From assembly GCF_003345295.1 (NCBI RefSeq), contig NZ_CP031055.1, positions 1,240,001-1,304,000 on the forward strand: a DNA stretch of 64,000 nucleotides, given 5' to 3'. The DNA comes from Vibrio splendidus. Its GTDB lineage: Bacteria; Pseudomonadota; Gammaproteobacteria; Enterobacterales; Vibrionaceae. The position numbers were made by a program, and so were the translations under genes. Each line of letters begins with the position of its first letter. The stretch's first letter is position 1. This document shows, piece by piece, positions 8,474 to 17,168 of this stretch. Under the pieces are notes generated by a model. That model saw only the letters and a list, made by a program, of their open reading frames with translations, was not told where the DNA came from and ran no database searches.

Positions 8474-9415
8474 TTAATCGTCTTTGGTAAAATTGTCTTC
8501 GCTGAAGTGATCCAGATCGTAAGGCGTTTGTTGGTAAACGCAGTAGTTCAACCAGTTTGAGAATAACAAATGCCCATGACTACGCCAGCTTGCTACCGGC
8601 TTATTATCTGGATTGTTGTTCGGGTAGTAGTTGATTGGAATCACGGGTTCCATGCCTTCGCCTAAATCACGAACGTACTCACCGTGTAATGTATGCGCAT
8701 CGTATTCAGGGTGACCCGTTACAAACACGTTTCGCTTATCTTTGGTCGCCGCCAGATATACGCCAGCCACATCAGAAGTCGCAAGAACATCAAGGTCGGT
8801 ATGCTCGGCTAAGTATTCCTGAGAGAAATCTGCATAGCGAGAGTGCGGTGCTAAGAAGGTATCGTCAAAGCCACGTAGAAGCGGGTGGTAAGGGTGATGA
8901 ATCTCGTGATTATAAACACCAGAAAGCTTCTCTTTGCGAGTGCGCTTTGGCAAATCATACAGTAGTTTCAAACCAGCCTGAGCCGCCCAGCACACATACA
9001 AGGTTGATGTCACGTGCTTGTTTGCCCATTCCATGATGGTTTTTAGGTGATCCCAGTAGATCACATCTTCAAATTGAACCAAGCCAAGCGGTGCACCAGT
9101 AATGATCAATCCATCAAAGTTTCTCCCTTTGACCATTTCAAATTGGCGGTAGAAGTTATCAAGGTGTTCAGTCGGTGTGTTCTTGCTTGGTCGATCATCA
9201 ATGCGTAGCAGCTCTACATCCACTTGCAATGGACTGTTCGATAGTAGGCGTAAGAATTGAGTTTCAGTTTCAATCTTCTTCGGCATCAGGTTGAGGATCA
9301 AGACTCTAAGTGGACGAATTTCCTGTGTCGATGCTCTTGATAACGGCATCACGAAGATGTTTTCTTCACGAAGAACATCAGATGCTGGCAATTGGTCTGG
9401 AATGCGAATAGGCAA
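8474..9415 (-). CDS. metA: Homoserine O-succinyltransferase MetA
   Basis: First committed enzyme of methionine synthesis, transferring a succinyl (or acetyl) group to homoserine in the cytoplasm. The 313-residue sequence has the class I glutamine-amidotransferase-like fold with the acyl-accepting cysteine at residue 142 (YVCWAAQAGL), the HHPYHPLLRGFDD block and HPEYDAHTL near the end, all typical of MetA. Four tandem MetJ boxes lie 17 bp upstream of the start, so methionine/SAM repression is clear from the sequence. Acyl-CoA preference cannot be told by eye. Confidence 0.97.
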   Translation of the reverse strand: MPIRIPDQLPASDVLREENIFVMPLSRASTQEIRPLRVLILNLMPKKIETETQFLRLLSNSPLQVDVELLRIDDRPSKNTPTEHLDNFYRQFEMVKGRNFDGLIITGAPLGLVQFEDVIYWDHLKTIMEWANKHVTSTLYVCWAAQAGLKLLYDLPKRTRKEKLSGVYNHEIHHPYHPLLRGFDDTFLAPHSRYADFSQEYLAEHTDLDVLATSDVAGVYLAATKDKRNVFVTGHPEYDAHTLHGEYVRDLGEGMEPVIPINYYPNNNPDNKPVASWRSHGHLLFSNWLNYCVYQQTPYDLDHFSEDNFTKDD

Positions 9416-9432
9416 AGCTTTCTCCCTAAGCT

Positions 9433-9464
9433 AGATATGTAGACGTCTATACATCTAAATCTAT
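9433..9464 (-). promoter_or_regulatory. MetJ operator: four tandem met boxes upstream of metA
   Basis: Four contiguous 8-bp units AGATATGT, AGACGTCT, ATACATCT, AAATCTAT. The second equals the consensus met box AGACGTCT, and the flanking units deviate as is usual in MetJ arrays. Another partial unit (GATAGATGTAAA) lies near 9498. MetJ with SAM should repress metA here. Confidence 0.9.
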
Positions 9465-9688
9465 AGTAGTTTGGTACGCTTGTCGATATACAAAATGGAT
9501 AGATGTAAATTATTTGTGTTTTCTATCAGAAGCCATCTTCCGACGTCGGGGGAGTCTTATAATGTTTTACGACTACCCGAGTAAGGCATAAGTGCTTGGT
9601 TCTGTTATGTAGAACTAGGCAGTTATCAGAGCAAGCGGCTAGCATTTACGATAAACTCATGTTTTCGAATTAGCCTGTAAAGTGACAA

Positions 9689-10057
9689 ATGAAGTTAATA
9701 CTCATTCGAGGGTTGCCCGGTTCTGGCAAGTCAACAAAAGCAAAAACCTACGATGCATTGCATGTCGAAGCGGATATGTATTACGTGAATGAGCAAGGTG
9801 ACTACCATTTTGATCCAAGGCAGCTACAGCAAGCTCATGAGTGGTGTCAGAACACGGCAGAGAATGGCTTGAAGCAAGGGTTGGATGTTGTTGTTTCGAA
9901 TACCTTTATTAAGCATTGGGAAATGAAGGCTTACCGTCAACTTGCAAGAAAATACAAAGCTGACTTGATCATCGAAGTATGCCGAGAGCAATATGGCAGC
10001 ATTCACGACATCGAACCGTCAGTGATTAAGCGCATGGCAAAAGATTGGCAAGAATAG
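9689..10057 (+). CDS. Small P-loop ATPase/kinase-like protein
   Basis: Protein of 122 residues beginning with a Walker A loop (LIRGLPGSGKST, residues 5-16), followed by DMYYVNEQGDYHFD, a QLQQAHEWCQ helix and DVVVSNTFIKHWEM. This layout resembles the polynucleotide-kinase-like or N4BP2-like P-loop proteins that phosphorylate or bind nucleic acid or nucleotides. It is only the core domain, with no second domain. A zeta-toxin role was considered, but there is no antitoxin partner. The substrate is unknown. Confidence 0.7.
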   Translation: MKLILIRGLPGSGKSTKAKTYDALHVEADMYYVNEQGDYHFDPRQLQQAHEWCQNTAENGLKQGLDVVVSNTFIKHWEMKAYRQLARKYKADLIIEVCREQYGSIHDIEPSVIKRMAKDWQE

Positions 10058-10135
10058 CATCGTTCTTCCTCTGCTTGCGTGGCTGAATGGCAAATAGAAT
10101 TAGATGAATAGAACAACTCCAAGGTAACGATTGAA

Positions 10136-10558
10136 ATGGCAAAGCGCTCTGTTGTGGTCGACATGACATCATACGGGATCTACACAACGTGGGATTCCAA
10201 ATCTAAAGACCTTCCAAAAATCCAAGAGTTCACCACCATTGTTGGTGCTGAAATCGACGTAGAGTTTGGCTATATCTTGAATATCAAGAAAGCCAAAGGT
10301 GAAAAGATCCGCTACTGCATCTATCACCCGGATATCACCACAGACAAGGGTGAAGTGCTCGAACCGTTCGATGGTGAAGAGCATGTCGGTAACAACGACT
10401 GGGATTTCTACTTAGGTGACACCATCTGGGCGCCAGTCTCGAACAAGCTAGGCAAGTGGCGCATGACCGTGGAGTTAAAAGGCAACATCATTGCCGATAA
10501 GACATTCGACCTTGTTGCAAAAGACGAAGGCCAATTCTGGAAGCGTAGGGGTTTTTAG
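10136..10558 (+). CDS. DUF3859 family protein
   Basis: Protein of 140 residues recognised as DUF3859: it starts MAKRSVVVDMTSYGIY, continues with VGAEIDVEFGYIL and IRYCIYHPDI, and ends with WRMTVELKGNII and the FDLV strand. It looks like a small all-beta domain with no signal peptide. Function is unknown in the family. It is 78 bp after the P-loop gene in the same direction, so joint transcription is possible. A strong terminator follows. Confidence 0.85.
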   Translation: MAKRSVVVDMTSYGIYTTWDSKSKDLPKIQEFTTIVGAEIDVEFGYILNIKKAKGEKIRYCIYHPDITTDKGEVLEPFDGEEHVGNNDWDFYLGDTIWAPVSNKLGKWRMTVELKGNIIADKTFDLVAKDEGQFWKRRGF

Positions 10559-10586
10559 GCTAGAACTTCTGGCTAAATTCAGGCAC

Positions 10587-10622
10587 AAAAAAGCCGAGTC
10601 ACATGTGAACTCGGCTTTTTGA
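10587..10622. terminator. Bidirectional intrinsic terminator
   Basis: Stem AAAAAGCCGAGT / ACTCGGCTTTTT around a loop containing CACATGTG, between the convergent DUF3859 and peptidase genes. T-runs are present on both strands. Confidence 0.9.
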
Positions 10623-10663
10623 TATTAGCTAAATGGCTTTCACCACCTAGTTACCAACTAAGA

Positions 10664-11770
10664 TTATTGTGTTACGTAAGCCACTACAAACTCAGTGATT
10701 GCAACCATGTCTTTCACTGCAATGTATTCTTCAGTGGTGTGAACTTTCGCCATACCAGTAGAAAGGTTAACCGTTGTTAGGCCTTTCGCGTTGAAGTTGT
10801 TTGCATCGCTACCACCACCAGTGCGTTTAGTGTTCGCCGTTACGCCAAGCTTCTCAAACGCTGATTTGATAGAAAGAATATGCGGGTGATCGTCTGCAAT
10901 CACGAATGCATCGTAAGCACGAGTAGATTCGATTTCTACTTCAGCGCCGAACTGCTTCGCACTCTCTTGGAATGTAGAGATCATGTGCTCAACTTGAGCC
11001 GTTAGCTTTTCGCCGTTTAGAGAACGCGCTTCAGCTACGACTTTAAGCTCTGGCATTACGATGTTAGTCGCTTGACCGCCTTCAACAATACCGACGTTTG
11101 CTGTCGTTTCTTCATCGATACGAAGTAGGTTCATCTTAGTGATTGCGTCTGCTGCCACTTGAATTGCGCTGATGCCTTCTTCTGGCGCTAAACCAGCGTG
11201 AGCAGGGCGACCTTTGATCTTCGCAACAATCTTCTGCTGACCCGGAGCTGCGTTTACGATGGTGCCAATTGGGCCACCTGTATCAAGTACGATAGCGTGC
11301 TCAGATTGAATGTAAGACATATCGAAATTCAGAGAACCGAATAGACCGCCTTCTTCGAATACGGTGAACGCGATTTCTATGGTTTTGTGTGCTTGGCCTT
11401 CAGCTTGGATTACGCGAACCGCTTCCATAATAGCTGCGATACCAGACTTATCGTCGCCACCTAGAATTGTGTTACCTTTTGAACGGATGATACCGTCTTC
11501 GATGATTGGCTCAATGCCGATACCTGGCGTTACTGTGTCCATGTGGCAACTGAATACTGTGCTGCCTGGAAGAGTGCCATCTAGACGAGCGTAGATGTTG
11601 AAACCGTTAGACACTTCTGTAGGGACAGCCAGTTTGTGAACTTCAAAGCCTAGTTCACCAAGTTGTTCAGCCAAAGCTTCAGCAATCGCTTTTTCATTAC
11701 GAGATTCACTATCAATTTTCACTAGATTGCAGAAATGTTCTACAAGACGTTGTTCATTAATTTGGGTCAT
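10664..11770 (-). CDS. M20-family metallopeptidase, PepT-like
   Basis: Cytoplasmic di-zinc aminopeptidase of 368 residues, close to the peptidase T-like (PepT2) group of family M20. Metal ligands and catalytic residues are visible in FSCHMDTVTPG (His and Asp, about residue 78), GGDDKSGIAAI (bridging Asp), FTVFEEGGLFGS (catalytic Glu-Glu) and ALDTGG-like VLDTGGPIG. The lid domain carries GRPAHAGLAPEEG, and the terminal TGMAKVHTTEE supplies the last ligand. It should trim short peptides for amino-acid recycling. The exact substrate is not decided by sequence. Confidence 0.9.
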   Translation of the reverse strand: MTQINEQRLVEHFCNLVKIDSESRNEKAIAEALAEQLGELGFEVHKLAVPTEVSNGFNIYARLDGTLPGSTVFSCHMDTVTPGIGIEPIIEDGIIRSKGNTILGGDDKSGIAAIMEAVRVIQAEGQAHKTIEIAFTVFEEGGLFGSLNFDMSYIQSEHAIVLDTGGPIGTIVNAAPGQQKIVAKIKGRPAHAGLAPEEGISAIQVAADAITKMNLLRIDEETTANVGIVEGGQATNIVMPELKVVAEARSLNGEKLTAQVEHMISTFQESAKQFGAEVEIESTRAYDAFVIADDHPHILSIKSAFEKLGVTANTKRTGGGSDANNFNAKGLTTVNLSTGMAKVHTTEEYIAVKDMVAITEFVVAYVTQ

Positions 11771-11961
11771 TGTTAATTCTCATTATGCTTCCGCTTGTTC
11801 TAAAGAAGCCGCGGAGGAGGAACAGGAAAATTACTATAACGCCAATGAGGTAGATGATTATCTGAGTTAAATCAAGAAAGTTGCCTGATTATTCTAATTG
11901 ATGAGAAAAAGCCAACTCAGATTCTCCAATGCGCAGGATTTTAATCTGTATATCTGTCGGG

Positions 11962-11967
11962 TATAAT
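11962..11967 (+). promoter_or_regulatory. Candidate -10 element for the TPR-GGDEF gene
   Basis: TATAAT in the context TCGGGTATAATG, 61 bp upstream of the gene start. No good -35 is visible at 16-18 bp, so it may act as an extended -10 or need an activator. Confidence 0.4.
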
Positions 11968-12028
11968 GTTTAACCGCTTTGAAAAAACGTCGATGAAATT
12001 GGAATGTAATCAATAATGGCACTGATAA

Positions 12029-13993
12029 ATGAATAGAAACAATGTGTTAGGTTCATTCCTTTTAGTGGTGCTAATGAGTGTTGTGCTAGGGCTGTATTTG
12101 CTCTATCCAACTTATGACGATGATTTAAAGCACATTCGCCCTGAAAATCCGAGTGTTTATAGTCCAGAGAAAGAGTTATTACTCTCTCAATACGGAGCTA
12201 CATTGATTGATATTCTCGATGTGTCTCGTGGTGATCCTAATCTAGCTGCCCAACAACTAGAGGCTCTGCGAGCTAAGTTCCCCCATCAAGATAAAGCCAT
12301 CTATCGTGCCTACGAATTGATGATTTTGTCGAACCTCGCCCAACACAAGCTGGATACCGAAGCGGTTTCAGAATACGTCAGACAGATTAAAACACTCGCA
12401 CAACACGAACATATGGGTTGGCTAAAGGCCCAATCTCTTGTTGAACTGGCGATCGAATACATCAGTAAGGGCGAGCTAGCGGAATCTGAAATCCAAATCA
12501 GAGCAGCGATAGATATCGCGGAATCACTCCACTATGAAGAGTTGTTGATTAAGGCCTATAACACGGCTGGTGTCATCAATAATATTCGCAATGACTTTCC
12601 TGAAGCTCAATATTTTTTCCATAAAGGCTTAGACCTTGGCAAGAAGTACCCTCAACACATCTATAACAGTAAGTTAGTGTCTAATATGGCACTGCTTTAT
12701 ATCTATTTAGAAGACTGGCCTAAAGCGCTCAAGTTGATTAAAAGAGCTAAAAGACTCTATTACAAGAGTGGACTACTCGAAGCTTCTACCATCGGTGTGC
12801 TGCATGTAAATGAGTCTTTTGCTTATCTGCGCAGTGGTGATTTGGTTAAAGGCCGAGAGGCGTATCAAAGTGCGGCTAAGCTCAATGGCGATAATGTGAG
12901 TGAGCGATACAAAATCATCTTGTTGAAAGCAGAGAGTGATGTGTTGTTGGCGGAAAAGAACTTTGAGTTAGCACGGCAGGTCGCAAATTTGTGTCTCAGA
13001 TATCCGGGAGTGGACAAATACACACTTCAACTGGGTCAGTGTTACTTAAACAGAGCCTTAGCAAATATCGGTTTGAACCGAGATAATTTTGTCTTTGCTG
13101 ATCTTAAGCGATCGTCTGCAATGTTCGACGTTGTGGGTACTCGCAGTTGGAAAGTCCTCGGTTTAAGAACACTTGCTGAATATTACGATTCGAGAGGCGA
13201 CAGCGAAAACGCACTTCGTTACTTTAAACTCTACTACAAAGGTAACAAAGCGCTGTTGTTTGATAAGCGTCAGAGCGATATCTTTTTACTAGAGCAAGAT
13301 TTCACCACGGCATCATTAGCCCAAGAAAATGAACTGCTTAACGCAGAAAAAGAGCTTGGTGAGCTGACGTTAGATAAGCAGCAGTTACGAAATCGAATTG
13401 TTGTCGCGTTGGGAATAATGGTGATGATCAGTGTCGCATTGTTGTTGATAAGGCTTCGCAGCATTCAAAGTAAAAATAAAGCGTTGGTCACCCAATCTAC
13501 AACGTGTGCGCTAACGGGTTTATACAACCGACGCTATCTAGAGCAGTTGTTAACTCAGCCAATGACATTTAATACTTCACGGTTTGGAATCAGTTTAGTT
13601 ATTTTAGATCTTGACCACTTTAAGCGCGTTAATGACACCTTTGGACATGATGTTGGTGATGAGGTATTGGTGGAAGTCGCAAGGCGAGTTAAACAACATT
13701 TGCTTCCGAATGACGTAGTGGCTCGCTGGGGTGGTGAAGAATTTGTCCTGTTGCTATCTGGATCCGTCGATCCTGAGCAACAATTGAACGTTATCCGTTT
13801 AGGCATTGCTGAAACGCCAATTGATACGCACTCCGGCTCTTTAGACCTCACCACATCGATAGGGGCGTCGATTGGTATTGCTCATGAGCAACTCAATCAA
13901 GATACTTACAAGAAGTACCTCAAAGCCGCGGATGATGCATTATATCAAGCGAAGGAGTCGGGTAGGAATCAAGTCATCATCGCTGAAAGTTAA
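12029..13993 (+). CDS. Membrane TPR-GGDEF diguanylate cyclase
   Basis: Protein of 654 residues. An N-terminal hydrophobic anchor (about residues 6-26) is followed by a long helical, TPR-like sensor region (about 40-440) that is probably periplasmic, a second membrane helix (VVALGIMVMISVALLLIRL, about 457-476) and a GGDEF domain with LTGLYNRRYLE, DLDHFKRVNDTFGHD and the active loop GGEEF at about 568. The I-site position reads LPND instead of RxxD, so allosteric product inhibition is unlikely. The architecture is that of vibrio tetratricopeptide GGDEF proteins; the signal sensed is unknown. No clear Shine-Dalgarno precedes the ATG. Confidence 0.9.
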   Translation: MNRNNVLGSFLLVVLMSVVLGLYLLYPTYDDDLKHIRPENPSVYSPEKELLLSQYGATLIDILDVSRGDPNLAAQQLEALRAKFPHQDKAIYRAYELMILSNLAQHKLDTEAVSEYVRQIKTLAQHEHMGWLKAQSLVELAIEYISKGELAESEIQIRAAIDIAESLHYEELLIKAYNTAGVINNIRNDFPEAQYFFHKGLDLGKKYPQHIYNSKLVSNMALLYIYLEDWPKALKLIKRAKRLYYKSGLLEASTIGVLHVNESFAYLRSGDLVKGREAYQSAAKLNGDNVSERYKIILLKAESDVLLAEKNFELARQVANLCLRYPGVDKYTLQLGQCYLNRALANIGLNRDNFVFADLKRSSAMFDVVGTRSWKVLGLRTLAEYYDSRGDSENALRYFKLYYKGNKALLFDKRQSDIFLLEQDFTTASLAQENELLNAEKELGELTLDKQQLRNRIVVALGIMVMISVALLLIRLRSIQSKNKALVTQSTTCALTGLYNRRYLEQLLTQPMTFNTSRFGISLVILDLDHFKRVNDTFGHDVGDEVLVEVARRVKQHLLPNDVVARWGGEEFVLLLSGSVDPEQQLNVIRLGIAETPIDTHSGSLDLTTSIGASIGIAHEQLNQDTYKKYLKAADDALYQAKESGRNQVIIAES

Positions 13994-14008
13994 TCGCTAA
14001 TCAGGAAA

Positions 14009-14050
14009 CAAAAAGCCATTCTGATCTTCGTGAGATAAGAATGGCTTCTG
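14009..14050 (+). terminator. Probable terminator after TPR-GGDEF gene
   Basis: Perfect 10-bp stem AAGCCATTCT (14013-14022) / AGAATGGCTT (14038-14047) just after the stop codon, preceded by an A-run; the T-run is weak. Confidence 0.6.
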
Positions 14051-14146
14051 GAACACTCTGAGATCGCTAATATCAAAATTTGAGTGAGAAGTGGGGTTTA
14101 CTTAGCGATATGTCGAGTTTATTTATATCAACATTTTCTAAATGAG

Positions 14147-14332
14147 TTATTTAGCGGCACCTTGCAGCATTTCAACCAGTTCGCCCTCTGTAGCCGGTTC
14201 TCTTGCCAGTTCAATCACCGCGGAAGCACCGCCTTTTAACATATAAGCTCGAGTTCCGCAGTGGTCATAGTGGAACCATTTACCGTCTACACATACGTCC
14301 GTATAACATCTTGGGTCTTGTTTGAGTTCCAT
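14147..14332 (-). CDS. Small conserved-looking protein (61 aa), unknown
   Basis: Not recognised. It has 61 residues, with DPRCYTDVCVDGKWFHYDHCGTRAYML containing three cysteines and a histidine in its first half, then an alanine/glutamate-rich helix ending EMLQGAAK. A Cys-Cys-His-Cys arrangement could bind a metal, but the spacing matches no motif I know. Codon use is like that of neighbouring core genes and the frame is clean, so it is probably a real small gene. It is transcribed toward the TPR-GGDEF gene. Confidence 0.6.
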   Translation of the reverse strand: MELKQDPRCYTDVCVDGKWFHYDHCGTRAYMLKGGASAVIELAREPATEGELVEMLQGAAK

Positions 14333-14452
14333 ATCAATTTCCTTATTAACATTTGCCTAACGTTTTTCAGACTAGTTGATCACAAATTCAGGTAAATTGA
14401 TCTAAATCAATCTAGAGTGTAATTGATGATTTGATTATCAAATAGGAGAAGT

Positions 14453-14567
14453 GTGTCTAGCGTATGAGCGACCTCTTGTTGATTACAGCATTCAAAGGTC
14501 GTGATTATGGTTGGCAACTCTCGCTCTTTTGCTTGCCACGTGAGGCTTTTCTACATACGCTAGCCAC
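14453..14567 (+). ncRNA. Candidate structured RNA or leader with three-way junction
   Basis: A 14-base outer stem with one mismatch (core CTAGCGTATG at 14457-14466, CATACGCTAG at 14554-14563) encloses two internal hairpins: GCGACCT/AGGTCGT (14468-14474 with 14496-14502, one G-U pair) and TGGCAA/TTGCCA (14512-14517 with 14533-14538). Together they form a plausible three-way junction ending about 38 bp before the DUF2726 start. No poly-U terminator follows, so it may be a 5' leader rather than a free RNA. Fold drawn by hand. Confidence 0.4.
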
Positions 14568-14604
14568 TCTCTTAATCCCTATACAGACGTGATTGTGTTG
14601 GAAA

Positions 14605-15273
14605 ATGACTAATATCTTTATCGTTGTAATTGTTCTGGTTGTGTTCTTTTACTTTATCCAAAAGTATCTAGTGAAGCATGACGACACCAAAGATCATGCT
14701 TATCAGAAAAAAGGGTCGTTGATGTCGGCGCAACAGGCGACATTTTATAACGCACTTAAATCTGCAGTGGGTAACCATGGCGAAGTGTTTGCCAAGGTCA
14801 GCATGTCGAACGTTCTTGTTCCTGCTAAGGCGAACAACAAGAAGAATTGGTTTATCGCCAACAACAAAATCTCACGTAGCTACTTTGATTTTGTCGTCTG
14901 CGACCCGCGAACGTTAGAGCCCCGCGTGATCATCGAACTTGATAACGGCAAAGAGCTCAACAAGGGAAAGGCCGATCGAGAAAAGCTACTGATCCACGTG
15001 TGTAAATCGGCAGGCTTGCCACTGATTGGTGCATCTATTAAACACAGCTACCAAGTGAGCCGTTTGAAGAGGTTACTGGCAGCACACATCGATTTAATCG
15101 AGCCATCAAAAGAAGTTCGATTCTGTAAGAAGTGCGGCAGCCCGATGATCATCAAACTGGCCAGCCAAGGCGATTACAAAGGCCGACGATTCTTCACTTG
15201 TAGCCGTCAACCAAACTGTACGTATACAGAGAACTACAACGTTGTATTCGATGTGGATGAAGATTCTAACTAA
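14605..15273 (+). CDS. DUF2726 nuclease-like protein with C-terminal zinc ribbon
   Basis: Protein of 222 residues: an N-terminal membrane anchor (IFIVVIVLVVFFYFI), a DUF2726 domain (about residues 45-160) and a topoisomerase-type zinc ribbon (CKKCGSPM ... CSRQPNCTY). Within DUF2726, YFDFVVCDPRTLEPRVIIEL with a later LLIHVCKSAGLPLI looks like the acidic core of PD-(D/E)xK nucleases. A role at DNA or RNA ends is inferred, not shown. I chose the ATG at 14605; a TTG four codons upstream is also in frame, and neither has a strong Shine-Dalgarno. The structured region upstream may be its leader. It is the last chromosomal gene before tRNA-Val. Confidence 0.8.
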   Translation: MTNIFIVVIVLVVFFYFIQKYLVKHDDTKDHAYQKKGSLMSAQQATFYNALKSAVGNHGEVFAKVSMSNVLVPAKANNKKNWFIANNKISRSYFDFVVCDPRTLEPRVIIELDNGKELNKGKADREKLLIHVCKSAGLPLIGASIKHSYQVSRLKRLLAAHIDLIEPSKEVRFCKKCGSPMIIKLASQGDYKGRRFFTCSRQPNCTYTENYNVVFDVDEDSN

Positions 15274-15449
15274 TATCTTGAGTTAAAATGCTTTATTAGA
15301 GGGGTAAGACACGAAACAGGCAGATGTATATAGCTATTGAACTAGAGGCGAAATGTGATCTACTTCAAGCCATTGATCTGCTTTGTGTTTAAAATTTATT
15401 CTGATTGTTGTTTTTAAAAGCAAACGAACCGTTTTGTGCAAATTTATCC

Positions 15450-15478
15450 TTGCACGCTACCCATTCACTCGTTATTAT
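15450..15478 (+). promoter_or_regulatory. Probable sigma-70 promoter of tRNA-Val
   Basis: TTGCAC (15450-15455) and TATTAT (15473-15478) are separated by exactly 17 bp and lie about 60 bp before the tRNA 5' end. Confidence 0.6.
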
Positions 15479-15537
15479 CCATCTCGTTCTGAAGCGTTAG
15501 CCACTTAGTAAAGCGGTTAGTTAAGTTTCAAAGCATT

Positions 15538-15614
15538 GCCCGCTTAGCTCAGTTGGTTAGAGTACTTGCATGACATGCAAGGTGTCACTGGTTCGAGTCC
15601 AGTAGCGGGCACCA
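15538..15614 (+). tRNA. tRNA-Val (anticodon GAC)
   Basis: Full cloverleaf of 77 nt including an encoded CCA. Acceptor GCCCGCT pairs with AGCGGGC, the D arm is GCTC/GAGT, and the anticodon stem CTTGC/GCAAG encloses ATGACAT with anticodon GAC. The T arm contains GGTTCGAGTCC. The 3' part (from 15595) is the integration target of the island that follows. Confidence 0.97.
15595..15607 (+). repeat. attL core inside tRNA-Val
   Basis: GAGTCCAGTAGCG, spanning the T-arm 3' side and acceptor stem of the tRNA, identical to 61047-61059. Confidence 0.8.
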
Positions 15615-15626
15615 CATTATACGAAA

Positions 15627-15652
15627 GAGCCCACCTAGTGTGGGCTTTTTTG
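15627..15652 (+). terminator. Terminator after tRNA-Val
   Basis: Stem AGCCCAC (15628-15634) / GTGGGCT (15640-15646) followed by six T. Almost the same hairpin recurs at 61090-61108 beyond the right att site. Confidence 0.85.
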
Positions 15653-15738
15653 TGTCTGTAATTCCTTGTTTTATCAGGCTCTTAGCCATTTTTTGGTCCC
15701 AAGAGATCCCATGATGTGTTGTAAAATCCACCGTTTAA

Positions 15739-15759
15739 AGTAACACTGTTAGTAACACT
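15739..15759 (+). repeat. Putative integrase arm-type sites, left end
   Basis: Two direct copies AGTAACACT at 15739-15747 and 15751-15759 (12-bp period), with an inverted copy TGTTACT at 15781-15787 touching the integrase start. The same unit and period recur at the right end (60971, 60983), the pattern expected of arm sites bound by the integrase N-terminal domain. Confidence 0.65.
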
Positions 15760-15787
15760 ACAGGAAATATGGATTGGTGATGTTACT

Positions 15788-17029
15788 ATGGCTAGGAAAA
15801 CAACCCCATTAACAGCGACTCAGATCTTACAAGCAAAACCAAAAGAAAAGGAATATAGCCTGCTCGATGGTGATGGTCTTGCATTGAGAATAAAGCCCAA
15901 TGGTTCCAAATTGTGGCTCCTTAACTATTACCGTCCAATTACTCGTAAACGAGCAAACCTCAGTATTGGTAAATACCCATCTGTATCGCTTGCTAAAGCT
16001 CGAACCAAAGCTATTGAAGCTAGAGAACTACTTGCTGATGGTATTGACCCTAAAGAGCACCGTGACACTACTCTTAGAGAAAAACAGTTAGAATTGTCGA
16101 ATACGTTACAGTCGGTATTTGATGACTGGCTTGAAGTTAAGAAAACAAGTGTCAAAGAGCAAACGGCCAAGAAACTAGAACAAAGAATTGAGAAGTACCT
16201 CTTACCTGACCTTGGTAAGTTACCTCTTGGTGACATAACTGCCCCCCAAGCGATCAAGACAATTAAACCCATTGCGAACCAAGGTAAATTAGAAACAGTA
16301 GGGCGATTGTGTCGCAACCTCAATGAGATAATGACCTTTGCAGTAAATACGGGTGTGATTGAGCACAACAAGCTCGCAGGTATTGGTAAAGCCTTTGAAA
16401 CTGCCAAGGTAACCAATCAAGCTTCGTTAACTCCTGATGAACTTCCTGAACTCCTCAAGACCATAAGCTATGCATCGATTAAACCTATCACTCGCTGCTT
16501 GCTAGAATGGCAACTTCACACCATGACAAGACCTGCTGAAACGGCCGGGGCACGTTGGGATGAAATTGATAGAGAAAAGATGCTTTGGGTCATTCCTGCT
16601 GAACGAATGAAAAAGGGAAGAGTGCATACTGTCCCTTTAACAAAACAAACTCTAGATCTATTGGAAACCATTGATTTCATCACGGGTGATAGTGAATACC
16701 TATTCCCTGCTGACAAAAGTAACAAAAATCACATCAACAAAGAGACAGCAAATAAGGCATTAGTAAGAATGGGCATGAAGGGCAGGCAAACGTCTCATGG
16801 TTTACGCGCATTAGCCAGTACCACTCTAAATGAACAGAACTTTGATCCAGACATTATTGAAGCTGCACTTTCTCATGTGGATAGGGATAAGGTAAGAAGC
16901 GCATACAACCGCACTGATTACCTTGAACGTCGTAAAGTTCTAATGGCGTGGTGGAGTGATCATATTGAAGAAGCTGCAACGGGAAGCTTGTCGATGAGTG
17001 GTAAAAAGAGCCTTAAGGCTGTGGGTTAG
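15788..17029 (+). CDS. Tyrosine-type integrase (DUF4102 arm-binding N-terminus)
   Basis: Site-specific recombinase of 413 residues that should integrate and excise the island at tRNA-Val. The N-terminus (TATQILQAKPKEKEYSLLDG, GLALRIKPNGSKLWLLNY, SIGKYPSVSLAKAR) is the DUF4102 arm-binding domain of P4-type integrases. The catalytic domain shows MTRPAETAGARW (first Arg, about residue 247), HGLRALAST (His-x-x-Arg, about 337-340), LSHVDRD (His) and the nucleophile in RSAYNRTDY (Tyr about 373). The full set of active residues is present, so the enzyme looks functional. Adjacent AGTAACA repeats fit its arm sites; one lies against its own start, so autoregulation is likely. Confidence 0.97.
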   Translation: MARKTTPLTATQILQAKPKEKEYSLLDGDGLALRIKPNGSKLWLLNYYRPITRKRANLSIGKYPSVSLAKARTKAIEARELLADGIDPKEHRDTTLREKQLELSNTLQSVFDDWLEVKKTSVKEQTAKKLEQRIEKYLLPDLGKLPLGDITAPQAIKTIKPIANQGKLETVGRLCRNLNEIMTFAVNTGVIEHNKLAGIGKAFETAKVTNQASLTPDELPELLKTISYASIKPITRCLLEWQLHTMTRPAETAGARWDEIDREKMLWVIPAERMKKGRVHTVPLTKQTLDLLETIDFITGDSEYLFPADKSNKNHINKETANKALVRMGMKGRQTSHGLRALASTTLNEQNFDPDIIEAALSHVDRDKVRSAYNRTDYLERRKVLMAWWSDHIEEAATGSLSMSGKKSLKAVG

Positions 17030-17168
17030 GTTGATTAGCTCCAAGCATAACTGAGTGTCAATACCATTAATATTTGAAAATTTCCCATGATGTTATCTCG
17101 TGCATGAGAAGAACGTTGACATCGACATCATTTTCCAGTTTTTATTGAGTCCGACACTCTGCTATTTT

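Noticed and set aside
8635..9036. 133-codon open frame antisense to metA
   Set aside because: Lies wholly inside metA on the opposite strand, with low-complexity Pro/His/Arg composition and no ribosome-binding site; a shadow of the metA codon pattern.
9689..10057. Zeta-type toxin of a toxin-antitoxin pair
   Set aside because: Only the P-loop core is present and no small antitoxin gene is adjacent or overlapping.
15928..16416. 162-codon open frame antisense to the integrase
   Set aside because: Fully within the integrase gene, which has all catalytic motifs; the antisense product shows no fold or motif.
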